Notes: generated by a model not told the origin, from the sequence alone. Counted from the first letter of the stretch, positions 16,059 to 23,446 are shown. The stretch is DNA of 23,871 nucleotides from a bacterium (GCA_021372515.1 JAJFUG010000220.1:1-23871); one strand, 5' to 3'. Program-made: numbers and translations.

Positions 16059-16320
16059 TCACAATCCCTTGACTGTGTTGATAATTACGCTTTCGCAGTT
16101 GAACGCGGTGAGCACTCCCAGGCCGCCGGTCACGTTGGTCAGCGGCTCGTTCAGGTCACGCGAGCCCTGGCTGCGCGGCAGGTACAGGTCGGCGTACTCC
16201 TCTGTTTCATCCGGTAGACCCGCCCCACGTAGCGTCGGAAACAGGAGACGCTCTGGCGAGTGCCCCGGTGCTGCCCGCCGGTCACGGGCATGGGGAGATG
16301 AAGCGCAGGTTGAAAGCCGT
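16059..16320 (-). pseudogene. Frameshifted remnant of an exported or outer-membrane-type protein (C-terminal end)
   Basis: On the minus strand, frame segments with high GC at third positions join only if frameshifts are allowed. Near 16285-16318 one frame reads AFNLRFISP before a stop; the next frame reads MPVTGGQHRGTRQSV and continues to RRYVGRVYRMKQ around 16200; a third frame then reads EEYADLYLPRSQGSRDLNEP, followed by LTNVTGGLGVLTAFN, to a TGA at 16059-16061. The last part, with EP followed by N-x-x-GG-x-G-x-x-x-A, resembles the C-terminal end of DUF4249-type lipoproteins, but that link is a guess. No start codon with a ribosome binding site is visible, and the upstream end runs into the 3' end of the Spy-like gene at 16334. 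I read it as a decayed gene. Confidence 0.5.
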
Positions 16321-16333
16321 CCGATGCTGCGGT

Positions 16334-16795
16334 TCAGTGTCTGTGCTCCCTGCTTTCCTGCATGTCCTTGCGGATCATCTCGAAACGCTCGGCCTGTTCC
16401 TCGTTGAGGAGCTTGCCGAAATCGTCCAGGAACTTGTCGTTGACCCGGGTGGTGGTTTCTTTCAGCTCGCCCGGCCCGATCTTGCCCCGGCTGAATTTGT
16501 CGTAGGCCGACTCGATCTCTTTCTGCGAGCTGTCGAAAAGGGCGCGGGCTTTCCCGGACTGGTCCTCGTCCAGGATCAGGGTCTCGCAGATGTCCTCGAA
16601 CTGTTTGCGGGCTTTTTCACGGTTCCGGGCGGAGGGCCGCCCGGCCTGGCCCTGCCCGCCCCGCATCCCGCCGCCACCGCCGTCCCAGTCCCCCCCCGAT
16701 TGAGGCCCCCCGCGCTGTGCGGCCAGCGGTGCGGCGGCCAGCGCCAGGGCCAGAAACCCGCTCAGGATGAAATTTTTACGCGGAAACCTTCTCAA
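16334..16795 (-). CDS. Secreted Spy/CpxP-like helical protein, downstream paralogue
   Basis: A small exported protein of 153 residues. I choose TTG 16795: a strong AAGGAGG (16804-16810) lies 8 nt upstream, whereas the GTG at 16804 overlaps that site. A signal peptide (FILSGFLALALAAAPLAAQ) is followed by a Gly-rich stretch (about 30-50) and a charged, helical domain of about 95 residues ending in LLNEEQAERFEMIRKDMQ. The L-x-x-x-Q helix pattern is like the LTxxQ motif of Spy/CpxP periplasmic proteins, which act as chaperones or stress sensors; family assignment by eye only. It aligns along its helical half with the product of the gene just upstream, with shared FGALL/FGKLL and a following Q. 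The 52-bp gap implies one operon. Confidence 0.8.
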   Translation of the reverse strand: MRRFPRKNFILSGFLALALAAAPLAAQRGGPQSGGDWDGGGGGMRGGQGQAGRPSARNREKARKQFEDICETLILDEDQSGKARALFDSSQKEIESAYDKFSRGKIGPGELKETTTRVNDKFLDDFGKLLNEEQAERFEMIRKDMQESREHRH

Positions 16796-16847
16796 AACCT
16801 CCACCTCCTTCCCGCCTGCCAGGCGATAGACACCTGCGCGTGCGCAC

Positions 16848-17324
16848 TCACCAGGGGACGGCGCCCTTTTTCCTGCGGAGCTCTTTCAGGGCCGCGCGCT
16901 GGCTGTCCTCCAGCAGGGCGCCGAAATCCTTTTCCAGTTGTTTGTCTATTTCATCCATTTTTTGCTCCACCTCAAACACGTTCAACGCCCCGGTCTCCTG
17001 GGAGGCGCGCAGGGTGTCTTTCTGCGCCTCACAGCGCCCGTAGAGGCCCATCGCCTTTTCGAGTTGCTCCTCGGACAGGCCCAGCGAGCGGCAGAGCTGG
17101 ATGTATTCGGTCTTGTCCGGGTCGGCCTGTTCTTTTTTCTGCTCTCCGCGGCCCCCGCCACCCCGTCCGCCTCCACCCCCGCCCCGTCCCCCACCCCGTC
17201 CGCCTCCACCTCCGAACCCACCACCGCCCTGGGCAGCCATAAGGCCTGCAACGCAGATAACAGTCAGTACGAGGAAAAGGGCCCGGCTGAGCCAGGCGCG
17301 GCGGTCACGGGGTGCGCTGTTCAA
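16848..17324 (-). CDS. Secreted Spy/CpxP-like helical protein with RGG-like Gly/Arg-rich segment, upstream paralogue
   Basis: A 158-residue exported protein starting at TTG 17324, with GGAG 7 nt upstream. The signal peptide has a basic start and a hydrophobic core ending near MAAQ (about 31). It is followed by a low-complexity run of Gly and Arg (about 32-60) rich in GGRGGG, then a charged helical domain of about 95 residues with LGLSEEQLEKAM and LLEDSQRAALKELRR, echoing the Spy/CpxP LTxxQ pattern. It is the first gene of a two-gene operon with its paralogue. The Gly/Arg run is DNA-level repetitive (about 17150-17220) and so may vary in length. An intrinsic terminator lies only 41 bp upstream of the start. 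Function unknown; a periplasmic stress or metal role is only suggested by fold. Confidence 0.8.
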   Translation of the reverse strand: MNSAPRDRRAWLSRALFLVLTVICVAGLMAAQGGGGFGGGGGRGGGRGGGGGGRGGGGRGEQKKEQADPDKTEYIQLCRSLGLSEEQLEKAMGLYGRCEAQKDTLRASQETGALNVFEVEQKMDEIDKQLEKDFGALLEDSQRAALKELRRKKGAVPW

Positions 17325-17365
17325 GTGGGGTCTCCGGTTGGGGGGGAGGACCGGCTGCTGGTCAG

Positions 17366-17396
17366 AAAAAGGCGCGAGCCATTCCTGGCTCGCGCC
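17366..17396 (-). terminator. Intrinsic terminator upstream of the Spy-like operon
   Basis: On the minus strand GGCGCGAGCC (17387-17396) pairs perfectly with GGCTCGCGCC (17371-17380) across a 6-nt loop and is followed by TTTTT. It is one of the strongest terminators in the window. No gene on that strand lies upstream of it within the window's divergent region, and the next start codon is 41 bp downstream, so it must end a leader or small transcript. Confidence 0.8.
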
Positions 17397-17592
17397 GCGG
17401 ACTCCGTGCGGGCCCTTGTCCGGTCACATTGGCCCGCTTGTCCGGCTGTGCGGCACAGGCCGCGACAGTAGACAGAATACAAAATCGGTGCCAGGCGGGC
17501 CGTCCGGGGGCTCTGGATGAAGGATTGTCTTGAAACGCATGCCGTTAGGCTTGAGGTACGCGGCGGACCGGGCCGGAAAAGGCCGCGGCGGC

Positions 17593-17631
17593 TCGACACT
17601 AATGTCGAAACTGGCGACGGAATTGTCGAGG
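17593..17631. promoter_or_regulatory. Cluster of TGTCGA half-sites upstream of the aldolase operon
   Basis: TCGACA (17593-17598) and TGTCGA (17603-17608) form a dyad with a CTAA spacer; a third copy, TTGTCGA, lies at 17623-17629. The hexamer is also found as a dyad before the GH2 gene (14222-14239), with the same 4-bp spacing but opposite half-site orientation. A shared regulator of the glycan genes is possible. Confidence 0.3.
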
Positions 17632-17700
17632 CCGGACCGGCTGTGGATGCCCCTTTTCGGGATAGTCCGGGTTTTTATTCCTTAACCGACCCCAAGGTTT

Positions 17701-17756
17701 TATATTCAAACGTCTGTTCCCGGAACTGATGCAACTGGACGTTTCAACAGTGAAAC
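17701..17756 (+). promoter_or_regulatory. Candidate promoter and operator region of the sugar operon
   Basis: TATATT at 17701-17706 may be a -10 box, though its -35 partner is weak. Downstream lie GTTCC-C-GGAAC (17716-17726) and GTTTCA-ACAG-TGAAAC (17741-17756), the latter ending only a few bases before the GGAG ribosome binding site; AAACGT (17708-17713) and ACGTTT (17739-17744) add a wider dyad. Such dyads over the start of transcription are typical repressor sites, or they could fold in the leader RNA. Confidence 0.4.
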
Positions 17757-17768
17757 AACGGAGATTGA

Positions 17769-18455
17769 ATGCATTCCCTGGATGAGATCAAGTCGCAGAT
17801 GCTGCATGTCTGCCGCCGCATTTACGACCGCGAGATGGTGGCCTCCAATGACGGCAACGTGACCGTGCGGGTGGACGAGGAGCATATCCTGGCCACGCCC
17901 AGCGGCATGAGCAAGGGTTTCCTGACCGCCGAGGACCTGGTACTGACCGACCTCAGGGGTAACCCGGTGACCGACAACGGCCGCAAGGTGACCAGCGAGA
18001 TAAAGATATATTGCCGTATCTACGAGCTGCGGCCGGATGTCCGGGCCGCTGTGCACGCCCACCCGATCTACGCCACCGCCTGCGCCGCCGCCGGCCGGAC
18101 TGTCAACTCGTGCGTGCTGCCCGAGTCGGTGCTCTCGCTGGGCGAGGTGCCGCTGGTGCCCTACGGCACCCCGGGCACGGATGAGCTGGCCGCGCGGGTG
18201 GCCGATTACCTTGCGGGCCACGAGGTGTTCCTGCTGGCCAACCACGGGGCCCTGGCCCTGGGGGCCAGCGTGATCGAGGCCTACCACCGGATGGAATGCC
18301 TGGAGCACACCGCCAAGATCGTGCACCTGGCCGACACGCTGGGCGGCGCGGTCAGCCTGAGCGGCAAGCGGATCGGACAGATTTTCGAGGTCCACGGCAG
18401 CAAGACCAGCGAGCGCATCCGGGCGGCCGGAGCCCGGATGAGCCGCGAAAAATAA
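17769..18455 (+). CDS. Class II (zinc) sugar-phosphate aldolase, FucA/AraD family
   Basis: A 228-residue cytoplasmic enzyme near the usual length of L-fuculose-1-phosphate aldolases (about 215). Class II aldolases use a zinc ion to cleave ketose phosphates to dihydroxyacetone phosphate and a short aldehyde, L-lactaldehyde for fuculose or rhamnulose phosphate. Visible features: phosphate-binding SNDGNVTV (26-33) and TPSG (43-46), catalytic acid E77, zinc ligands H96 and H98 in VHAHPIYATA, and H159 in LANHGALALG. The ATG has GGAG 5 nt upstream. It is the first gene of a co-directional set with a permease, a small membrane protein and an alpha-L-rhamnosidase, which favours rhamnulose- or fuculose-phosphate as substrate. 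The family also contains epimerases (AraD), which I consider less likely in this setting. Confidence 0.88.
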   Translation: MHSLDEIKSQMLHVCRRIYDREMVASNDGNVTVRVDEEHILATPSGMSKGFLTAEDLVLTDLRGNPVTDNGRKVTSEIKIYCRIYELRPDVRAAVHAHPIYATACAAAGRTVNSCVLPESVLSLGEVPLVPYGTPGTDELAARVADYLAGHEVFLLANHGALALGASVIEAYHRMECLEHTAKIVHLADTLGGAVSLSGKRIGQIFEVHGSKTSERIRAAGARMSREK

Positions 18456-18495
18456 GTCCGCCGCACCTCACAGAGAAGAAGATGATGATGACGAC

Positions 18496-18530
18496 TCCCG
18501 CGCCCCGGGCATGCGCCTGGCGGCGCGGGA
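18496..18530 (+). other. Strong intercistronic hairpin between aldolase and permease genes
   Basis: TCCCGCGCC (18496-18504) pairs with GGCGCGGGA (18522-18530); inside, CCGGGC and GCCTGG extend the stem around an ATGC loop, with one bulged base and one G-U pair. No T-run follows, so it is not a classic terminator. It could protect or process the mRNA and so set different levels of aldolase and permease. Confidence 0.5.
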
Positions 18531-18581
18531 GGCCATTCAAATGCGCATCCACCTCCCACCACCCGCGGCTGAGGCTGACCG

Positions 18582-19982
18582 ATGAGCGGACCGTCGAAAG
18601 CAGGCCTGACCCAGAAACTTGACGCACTGTACGAGTTCGACCGGGAGCCGGTCTCCGACTCCAGTCTGCAACACCTCGGAAATTTTGTCGGCATGTACGC
18701 CGGCGAGCACGTGGCCGGCACCGAGTTCGTGATCGGGCCGCTGTTCGTGGTCCACGGCGTGGCCGCGAGCGACCTGTTCCTGGGCCTGGCCGCGGGCAAC
18801 CTTCTGGCCGTGCTGAGCTGGGCTTTCCTCTGCGCCCCCATCGCGGTGCGCACGCGGCTCACTCTCTACTGGCTGCTGCGCAAGATCTGCGGCCCGTATC
18901 TCACCGCGGCCTACAGCCTGGTCAACGCCCTGATGTTCTGTTTCCTGGCCGGCTCGATGATCGCGGTCTCGGCCACGGCGGTGGGCCTGCCGTTTGGCAT
19001 GCCCATGCCGGGCCTGGGCGACATGTACCCCACGAGCTGGGCCTGGGTGATCGTGGTGCTGGCCGTGGGCGCGGTGGTCACTGCCCTGGCGATCCTGGGG
19101 TTCGAGAAGCTGGCCCATTTCGCCAAGATATGCTCACCCTGGATGTTCCTGGTGTTCATCGCCGCGGCCCTGGCCGTGCTGCCCGGCCTGGGCTGCCACA
19201 GCCCGGCCGATTTCTGGCGCGTGGCCACCGAGAAAATCTGGACCGGGGTGCCGCAGCCGGGCCAGACCCGTTTCACTTTCTGGCACATCATGTTCTTTGC
19301 CTGGTTCTGCAACATGGCGATGCATATCGGCATGTCCGACCTGTCGATCCTGCGCTACGCCAGGCGCTGGCAGTACGGGTTCGCCAGCGCGTTCGGCATG
19401 TTCTTCGGCCATTTCGTGGCCTGGATCGCCTCGGGTATACTCTGCGCCGCGGCGGGCGGCGCGGTGGCTCCCGGGCCCATCGCCTACCTGGGCGCGGGCG
19501 TGGCCGGGGCGGTCTGCGTGGTGGTGGCGGGCTGGACCACGGCCAACCCCACGCTCTACCGCGCCGGGCTGGCCCTTCAGGTGGCCACCCCCAACTGGAA
19601 ACGCTGGAAAGTGACCCTGGCCGCCGGAGCGGTCACCACGGCCGCGGCGCTGTTCCCGGCCCTGGTGATGAAGCTTCTGGATTTCGTGGCCCTGTACGGC
19701 CTTCTGCTGATGCCGATGGGCGCGGTGATCTTCGCCGATTTCTGGCTTCTGCCCCGCCTGGGCCTCAGGAGCAATTTCGCCGAGGCGAGCGGGGCCGCGG
19801 TCAACTGGGCCGCGGCGGTGAGCTGGCTGGCGGCGCTGGCCGTGCTGCTCAGCCTGAAGCTGGAGATATTCTTCAAGGGCCTGCCGGGCTGGTTCCTGGT
19901 GGTGGCGCTCTACATCCTGCTCAGTTTCGTGCAGCAGAAACTTACCGCGCGCGGCCGGGCCGCGCTGGAGGTGCCGCGATGA
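18582..19982 (+). CDS. NCS1-family (CodB-like) membrane permease
   Basis: A 466-residue inner-membrane transporter with about twelve hydrophobic segments, the usual size for the nucleobase:cation symporter-1 group. Family-like features include the first-segment GTEFVIGPLF, a conserved region IGMSDLSILRYARR, and WTTANPTLYRAGLAL, which closely resembles the WTT-N-LY-AGLAL segment of cytosine permease. Known members carry purines, cytosine, allantoin, hydantoins or thiamine with Na+ or H+. Here the neighbours are a deoxyhexose-phosphate aldolase and an alpha-L-rhamnosidase, so a sugar or related substrate is a fair hypothesis, not shown by the sequence. It starts 126 bp after the aldolase, past a strong hairpin, with GAGG 7 nt upstream, and its stop overlaps the next start (ATGA). 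Confidence 0.85.
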   Translation: MSGPSKAGLTQKLDALYEFDREPVSDSSLQHLGNFVGMYAGEHVAGTEFVIGPLFVVHGVAASDLFLGLAAGNLLAVLSWAFLCAPIAVRTRLTLYWLLRKICGPYLTAAYSLVNALMFCFLAGSMIAVSATAVGLPFGMPMPGLGDMYPTSWAWVIVVLAVGAVVTALAILGFEKLAHFAKICSPWMFLVFIAAALAVLPGLGCHSPADFWRVATEKIWTGVPQPGQTRFTFWHIMFFAWFCNMAMHIGMSDLSILRYARRWQYGFASAFGMFFGHFVAWIASGILCAAAGGAVAPGPIAYLGAGVAGAVCVVVAGWTTANPTLYRAGLALQVATPNWKRWKVTLAAGAVTTAAALFPALVMKLLDFVALYGLLLMPMGAVIFADFWLLPRLGLRSNFAEASGAAVNWAAAVSWLAALAVLLSLKLEIFFKGLPGWFLVVALYILLSFVQQKLTARGRAALEVPR

Positions 19983-20152
19983 AAGCTTTCGCCGCCCTGC
20001 TCTCTGTGGCCGGACTGGCCCTGACCCTGGTCCCGTCGCTCCTGGTTTTCGCCGGCAGTATCGGCTGGCGCGCGCACGTACAGCTGATGTTTGCCGGGAT
20101 GGTGCTCTGGTTCGTTTTCGCGCCGCTCTGGATGCGTCCCGCGCGGAGCTGA
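19979..20152 (+). CDS. 57-residue two-helix membrane protein coupled to the permease
   Basis: A tiny gene whose ATG overlaps the permease stop as ATGA, the classic sign of translational coupling. The product has two hydrophobic stretches (about 4-26 and 33-50) joined by a short GSIGWRAHVQ loop, and ends in a basic tail. I know no named family. Small partners of this kind are known for some sodium symporters, such as MetS with MetP, and are needed for transport or stability; that parallel is inference. Base use is like its neighbours. The frame stays open and hydrophobic throughout, which supports a real gene despite the length. Confidence 0.7.
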   Translation: MKAFAALLSVAGLALTLVPSLLVFAGSIGWRAHVQLMFAGMVLWFVFAPLWMRPARS

Positions 20153-20171
20153 TCCTCTTTCTCTGTAATTT

Positions 20172-20181
20172 GAAGCGCTTC
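20172..20181. promoter_or_regulatory. LacI-type operator-like palindrome before the rhamnosidase gene
   Basis: GAAGCGCTTC is a perfect 10-bp palindrome with the central CG and flanking A/T of sites bound by LacI-family regulators (core AAGCGCTT). It lies 34 bp before the GTG start of the rhamnosidase gene. No LacI-family gene is in the window. It could also act within a longer transcript as a simple hairpin, but the loop would be too short. Confidence 0.4.
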
Positions 20182-20215
20182 CGTCGGCGGTCCTCAATTC
20201 AACCTGGAGGAAGGC

Positions 20216-22969
20216 GTGGCCAAATCCATCACACTCCTGAGCCTGCTTGTTCTCGCTCTAACCCTGGCCTGTAGTGGTCAGAAACAGTCGGCCATGCGGG
20301 TGAGCGGCCTCACCTGCGAGTACCTGAGCGCGCCGCTGGGCCTGGGCGAGCCGCAGCCCCGCCTGGGCTGGGTGCTCGACTCCCCGCGCCGTGGCGAGGT
20401 CCAGAGCGCCTACCGGGTGCTGGTGGCCTCCAGCCCGGACCTGCTGGCCAAGGACCAGGGCGACCTCTGGGACAGCGGCAAGCTCCTGGGCAACCGCACC
20501 TGCCAGGTGGCCTACGGCGGCTCGCCGCTGGCCAGCGGCCAGCAGTGTTTCTGGAAAGTCTGCGCCTGGGACCGTGACGGGGCCCAGACCCCGTTCAGCG
20601 AGTCCTCCTCCTGGAGCATGGGCCTTCTGGACCAGTCGGACTGGAGCGGCAAGTGGATCGGCCAGGTGAGCGAGCCGCCCGACACCTCCGCCGAGAAACG
20701 CACTCCCGGGCCAAAGCCGGTCTGGCTACGGGCCGAGTTCAACGTGGAAAAGCCGGTCAAGCGGGCCGTGGTCTATGCCACCGCGCGCGGCGTGTTCGAC
20801 CTTCACCTGAACGGCAGCCGGGTGAGCGATGACATGTTCGCCCCGGAGTGGACCGATTTCAACAAGCGCATCCAGTACCGGACTTGGGATGTCACCGCGC
20901 GGGTGGTCCAGGGGGCCAACGCCCTGGGCGCGGTGCTGGCGGATGGCTGGTACAGCGGGTTCCTGGCCTGGCAGCCCTGGCGCGGCAGCTACGGGTATCA
21001 GAACAGTTTCCTGACCCAGCTCGTGATCGAGTTCCAGGACGGCAGCAAGCAGACTTTCGTGACCGACGACACCTGGCGCATGAACAATGGCCCCCTGCTG
21101 GAGGCGGATTTCCAGATGGGAGAGGTCTATGATGCCCGCCTGGAGCTGAGCGGCTGGGACAGCCCGGCTTACGATGACGCGGCCTGGAAGCCGGTGGATG
21201 TGTTCGAGGCCCCGGGCGTGCCGCTGGTGGCCCTGGATGTCCAGCCCGTGCGCGTGACCCAGGAGATTCAGCCCAAGGCCATATTCCAGCCCAAGCCGGG
21301 CGTGTACGTGTTCGACATGGGGACCAATTTCGCCGGCGTGGTCCGGCTCAAGGTGAACGGCCAGGCCGGGGACAAGGTGGTCCTGCGCTACGCCGAGCGG
21401 CTCAACCCCGACAGCACGGTCTACACCGAGAACCTGCGCAGGGCGCGCGCCACCGACACCTATATCCTCAAAGGCGGTGGCGAGGAAATCTGGGAGCCGC
21501 GTTTCACTTTCCACGGCTTCCAGTATGTGGAGCTGACCGGCTACCCCGGCCAGCCCTCCATGGACGCTGTGACCGGCCTCGTCATCAACTCCGACACCCC
21601 GGTGGCAGGCAGCTTCGAGTGCTCCTCGCCCATGATCAACCAGTTGATGGCGAACATCGTTCGCAGCCAGCGGGCCAATTTCATCAGCGTGCCCACCGAC
21701 TGCCCGCAGCGCGATGAGCGCCTGGGCTGGATGGGAGATGCCCAGATCTTCATCCGCACCGCCACGACCAACATGGACGTGGCCGCGTTCTTCACCAAGT
21801 GGATGCAGGACGTCGAGGACGCGCAGGCCCCGGACGGCTGCTACTCCGAGATCAGCCCGCGCTACGGACGCATGCAGGGCCACGGCGGCGCGGCCGGCTG
21901 GAGTGACGCCGGGATCGTGGTGCCCTGGACAGTGCACCTGGTGTACGGCGACAACCGGATCATCGAGCGCCACTGGGACTCGATGGTGCGCTGGATGGAC
22001 TACGTGCTGCGGGACAACCCCGATTTCGTGCGCCGCAACGGCCGCGGCAGCGACTACGGCGACTGGCTCTGGATCGGGGACGACACGCCCAAGGAAATCC
22101 TCGCCACGGCCTACTGGGCCTATGACGCCCACCTGATGTCGAAGATGGCCGAGGCGGTGGGTCGCGAGGAAGAGGCCAAGAAATACGAGGAGCTGTTCGA
22201 GAGCGTGCGCGCCGCGTTCCAGAAAGAGTATGTCAGCGCGGACGGCCACGTGGCGGGCGAGACCCAGACCGGCTACCTTCTGGCCCTCTATTTCGACCTT
22301 CTGCCCGACTCGCTGCGCCCCAAGGCCGCCGCGTTGCTGGTGGAGAACATCAAGGCCAAGGACTGGCACCTGTCCAGCGGATTTTTAGGCGTGCGCCAGA
22401 TCAACCCCGTGCTGACCATGTTGGGTTATCCGGATGTGGCCTGGCGTCTGCTGGAGACCGAGACTTTCCCCTCCTGGTTCTACCCGATAGTCAACGGCGC
22501 CACCTCGATCTGGGAGCGCTGGGACGGCTGGACCAAGGAGAAGGGTTTCCAGGACGTGGGGATGAATTCGTTCAACCACTACTCGCTGGGCTCGGTGGGC
22601 GAGTGGCTCTACGCCAGCGTGGCCGGGATCGACCTCGACCCGTCCGAGCCCGGTTTCGGCCGCCTTCTGCTGCGCCCGCGCCCCGGCGGCTCGGTGACCT
22701 GGGTCAAGGCCGAGTACAAGTCGATTCACGGGCCGGTGGTCAGCGACTGGAAAGTGGAGGGCGATACGTTGAGCCTGGAGGTCTCGCTGCCGGCCAACAC
22801 CAGCGGCCGCCTGTACCTGCCTTGCCCGGAGGGCGCTGCTGTGACCGAGAGCGGCAAGGACGCCGCCGCGTCCGAGGGCGTGAAAGCCCTGCCGCGCGAG
22901 GGCGACTGCGCCGTATTCGACCTGGCCGCGGGCAGCTACAGCTTCAAGTGCCCGGCGCTGAAGAAGTGA
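20216..22969 (+). CDS. GH78-family alpha-L-rhamnosidase, predicted lipoprotein
   Basis: A 917-residue enzyme that releases terminal alpha-L-rhamnose from glycans or glycosides. GTG 20216 is supported by GGAGGAAGG just upstream. The signal peptide ends in the lipobox LTLAC with C19, so it is anchored in a membrane, probably facing outward. Domains follow the family: a Fn3-like N-terminal part (about 24-145), a beta-sandwich with WIGQV and WLRAEF (about 150-360), a second beta domain, the (alpha/alpha)6 catalytic barrel (about 480-830) and a C-terminal beta-sandwich. The acidic signature DCPQRDERLGWMGD is at 495-508 (D495, D500, E501, D508) and a second conserved glutamate, E767, lies in SIWERWDGW; these are the expected catalytic and sugar-binding residues. 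It sits downstream of the aldolase and permease genes, with which it probably shares a pathway. Confidence 0.95.
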   Translation: MAKSITLLSLLVLALTLACSGQKQSAMRVSGLTCEYLSAPLGLGEPQPRLGWVLDSPRRGEVQSAYRVLVASSPDLLAKDQGDLWDSGKLLGNRTCQVAYGGSPLASGQQCFWKVCAWDRDGAQTPFSESSSWSMGLLDQSDWSGKWIGQVSEPPDTSAEKRTPGPKPVWLRAEFNVEKPVKRAVVYATARGVFDLHLNGSRVSDDMFAPEWTDFNKRIQYRTWDVTARVVQGANALGAVLADGWYSGFLAWQPWRGSYGYQNSFLTQLVIEFQDGSKQTFVTDDTWRMNNGPLLEADFQMGEVYDARLELSGWDSPAYDDAAWKPVDVFEAPGVPLVALDVQPVRVTQEIQPKAIFQPKPGVYVFDMGTNFAGVVRLKVNGQAGDKVVLRYAERLNPDSTVYTENLRRARATDTYILKGGGEEIWEPRFTFHGFQYVELTGYPGQPSMDAVTGLVINSDTPVAGSFECSSPMINQLMANIVRSQRANFISVPTDCPQRDERLGWMGDAQIFIRTATTNMDVAAFFTKWMQDVEDAQAPDGCYSEISPRYGRMQGHGGAAGWSDAGIVVPWTVHLVYGDNRIIERHWDSMVRWMDYVLRDNPDFVRRNGRGSDYGDWLWIGDDTPKEILATAYWAYDAHLMSKMAEAVGREEEAKKYEELFESVRAAFQKEYVSADGHVAGETQTGYLLALYFDLLPDSLRPKAAALLVENIKAKDWHLSSGFLGVRQINPVLTMLGYPDVAWRLLETETFPSWFYPIVNGATSIWERWDGWTKEKGFQDVGMNSFNHYSLGSVGEWLYASVAGIDLDPSEPGFGRLLLRPRPGGSVTWVKAEYKSIHGPVVSDWKVEGDTLSLEVSLPANTSGRLYLPCPEGAAVTESGKDAAASEGVKALPREGDCAVFDLAAGSYSFKCPALKK

Positions 22970-22986
22970 GCCGCCGGTAGCGAACA

Positions 22987-23018
22987 CTGCGGGCGCACTC
23001 TCGGGTGCGCCCCTGCAG
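22987..23018 (+). terminator. Probable terminator hairpin after the rhamnosidase gene
   Basis: GGGCGCAC (22991-22998) pairs perfectly with GTGCGCCC (23005-23012) across TCTCGG, and CTGC/GCAG can extend it past a 2-nt bulge. It lies 21 bp after the stop codon. No T-run follows, so termination may be partial or rho-assisted. Confidence 0.5.
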
Positions 23019-23446
23019 AAGCTTGATACATATGAAGTGCCAGGCTTGAGGCAGTTGCCCGGACCTGCGTCGCCTCGCCCTTTGAAAAAGTGGGAACGAG
23101 GTAGCAATGTCCGGTTTGGGACATGCAACGAGAAGCCGAAAGACTATTTTCTGCTTTGGTTTCGGCCAAAGCAGCAAAGCCAGCGGGGGCCGCAAACTCG
23201 TCCGAACCGCGACTCATTTTCTGATTTTGGTATGCCCGAGGATTTACTCCGCTGTCGCGATGCAGCGGCGGCGCTGCCGCGAATCGCCGCCGGGCCGTGC
23301 GGCAATTACAGTCCCGGCCGTTTCACGCTCGATTACACGCTGCCCTGGCGGGAGGCTCAGACAGGTGCGGCCCCCAAGGACAAAACTGCGGCGGCCTGAC
23401 AGCCGCAAGCGGGTTAAGCCTTCTGGGGTGCCGGACGGTGTCGTAG

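Larger units (their letters stand above)
17325..17768. other. Divergent intergenic region between the Spy-like operon and the aldolase gene
   Basis: No protein gene is supported in these 444 bp. The left part holds the minus-strand terminator at 17366-17396. The right part holds several inverted repeats and a likely promoter for the sugar operon. From about 17397 to 17590 I see no clear signal; a small minus-strand transcript ending at the terminator is possible. Confidence 0.55.

Noticed and set aside
17150-17220. Short direct repeats of CCACCCCGTCCGCCTCC type, considered as a CRISPR or minisatellite
   Set aside because: Units are irregular and encode the Gly/Arg-rich run of the Spy-like protein; there are no spacers.
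16268-17242. Plus-strand open frame opposite the two Spy-like genes
   Set aside because: Pro/Arg/Cys-rich shadow; the minus frames have signal peptides, ribosome binding sites and mutual similarity.
19130-19978. Upstream extension of the small membrane protein frame inside the permease gene
   Set aside because: The extension is Arg/Gly-rich and out of frame with the clear permease; only the part from ATG 19979 is hydrophobic and coupled to the permease stop.
22936-23217. Minus-strand open frames after the rhamnosidase gene
   Set aside because: No ribosome binding site, Arg/Ala-rich translation without a domain, and the frame crosses hairpins and the terminator.
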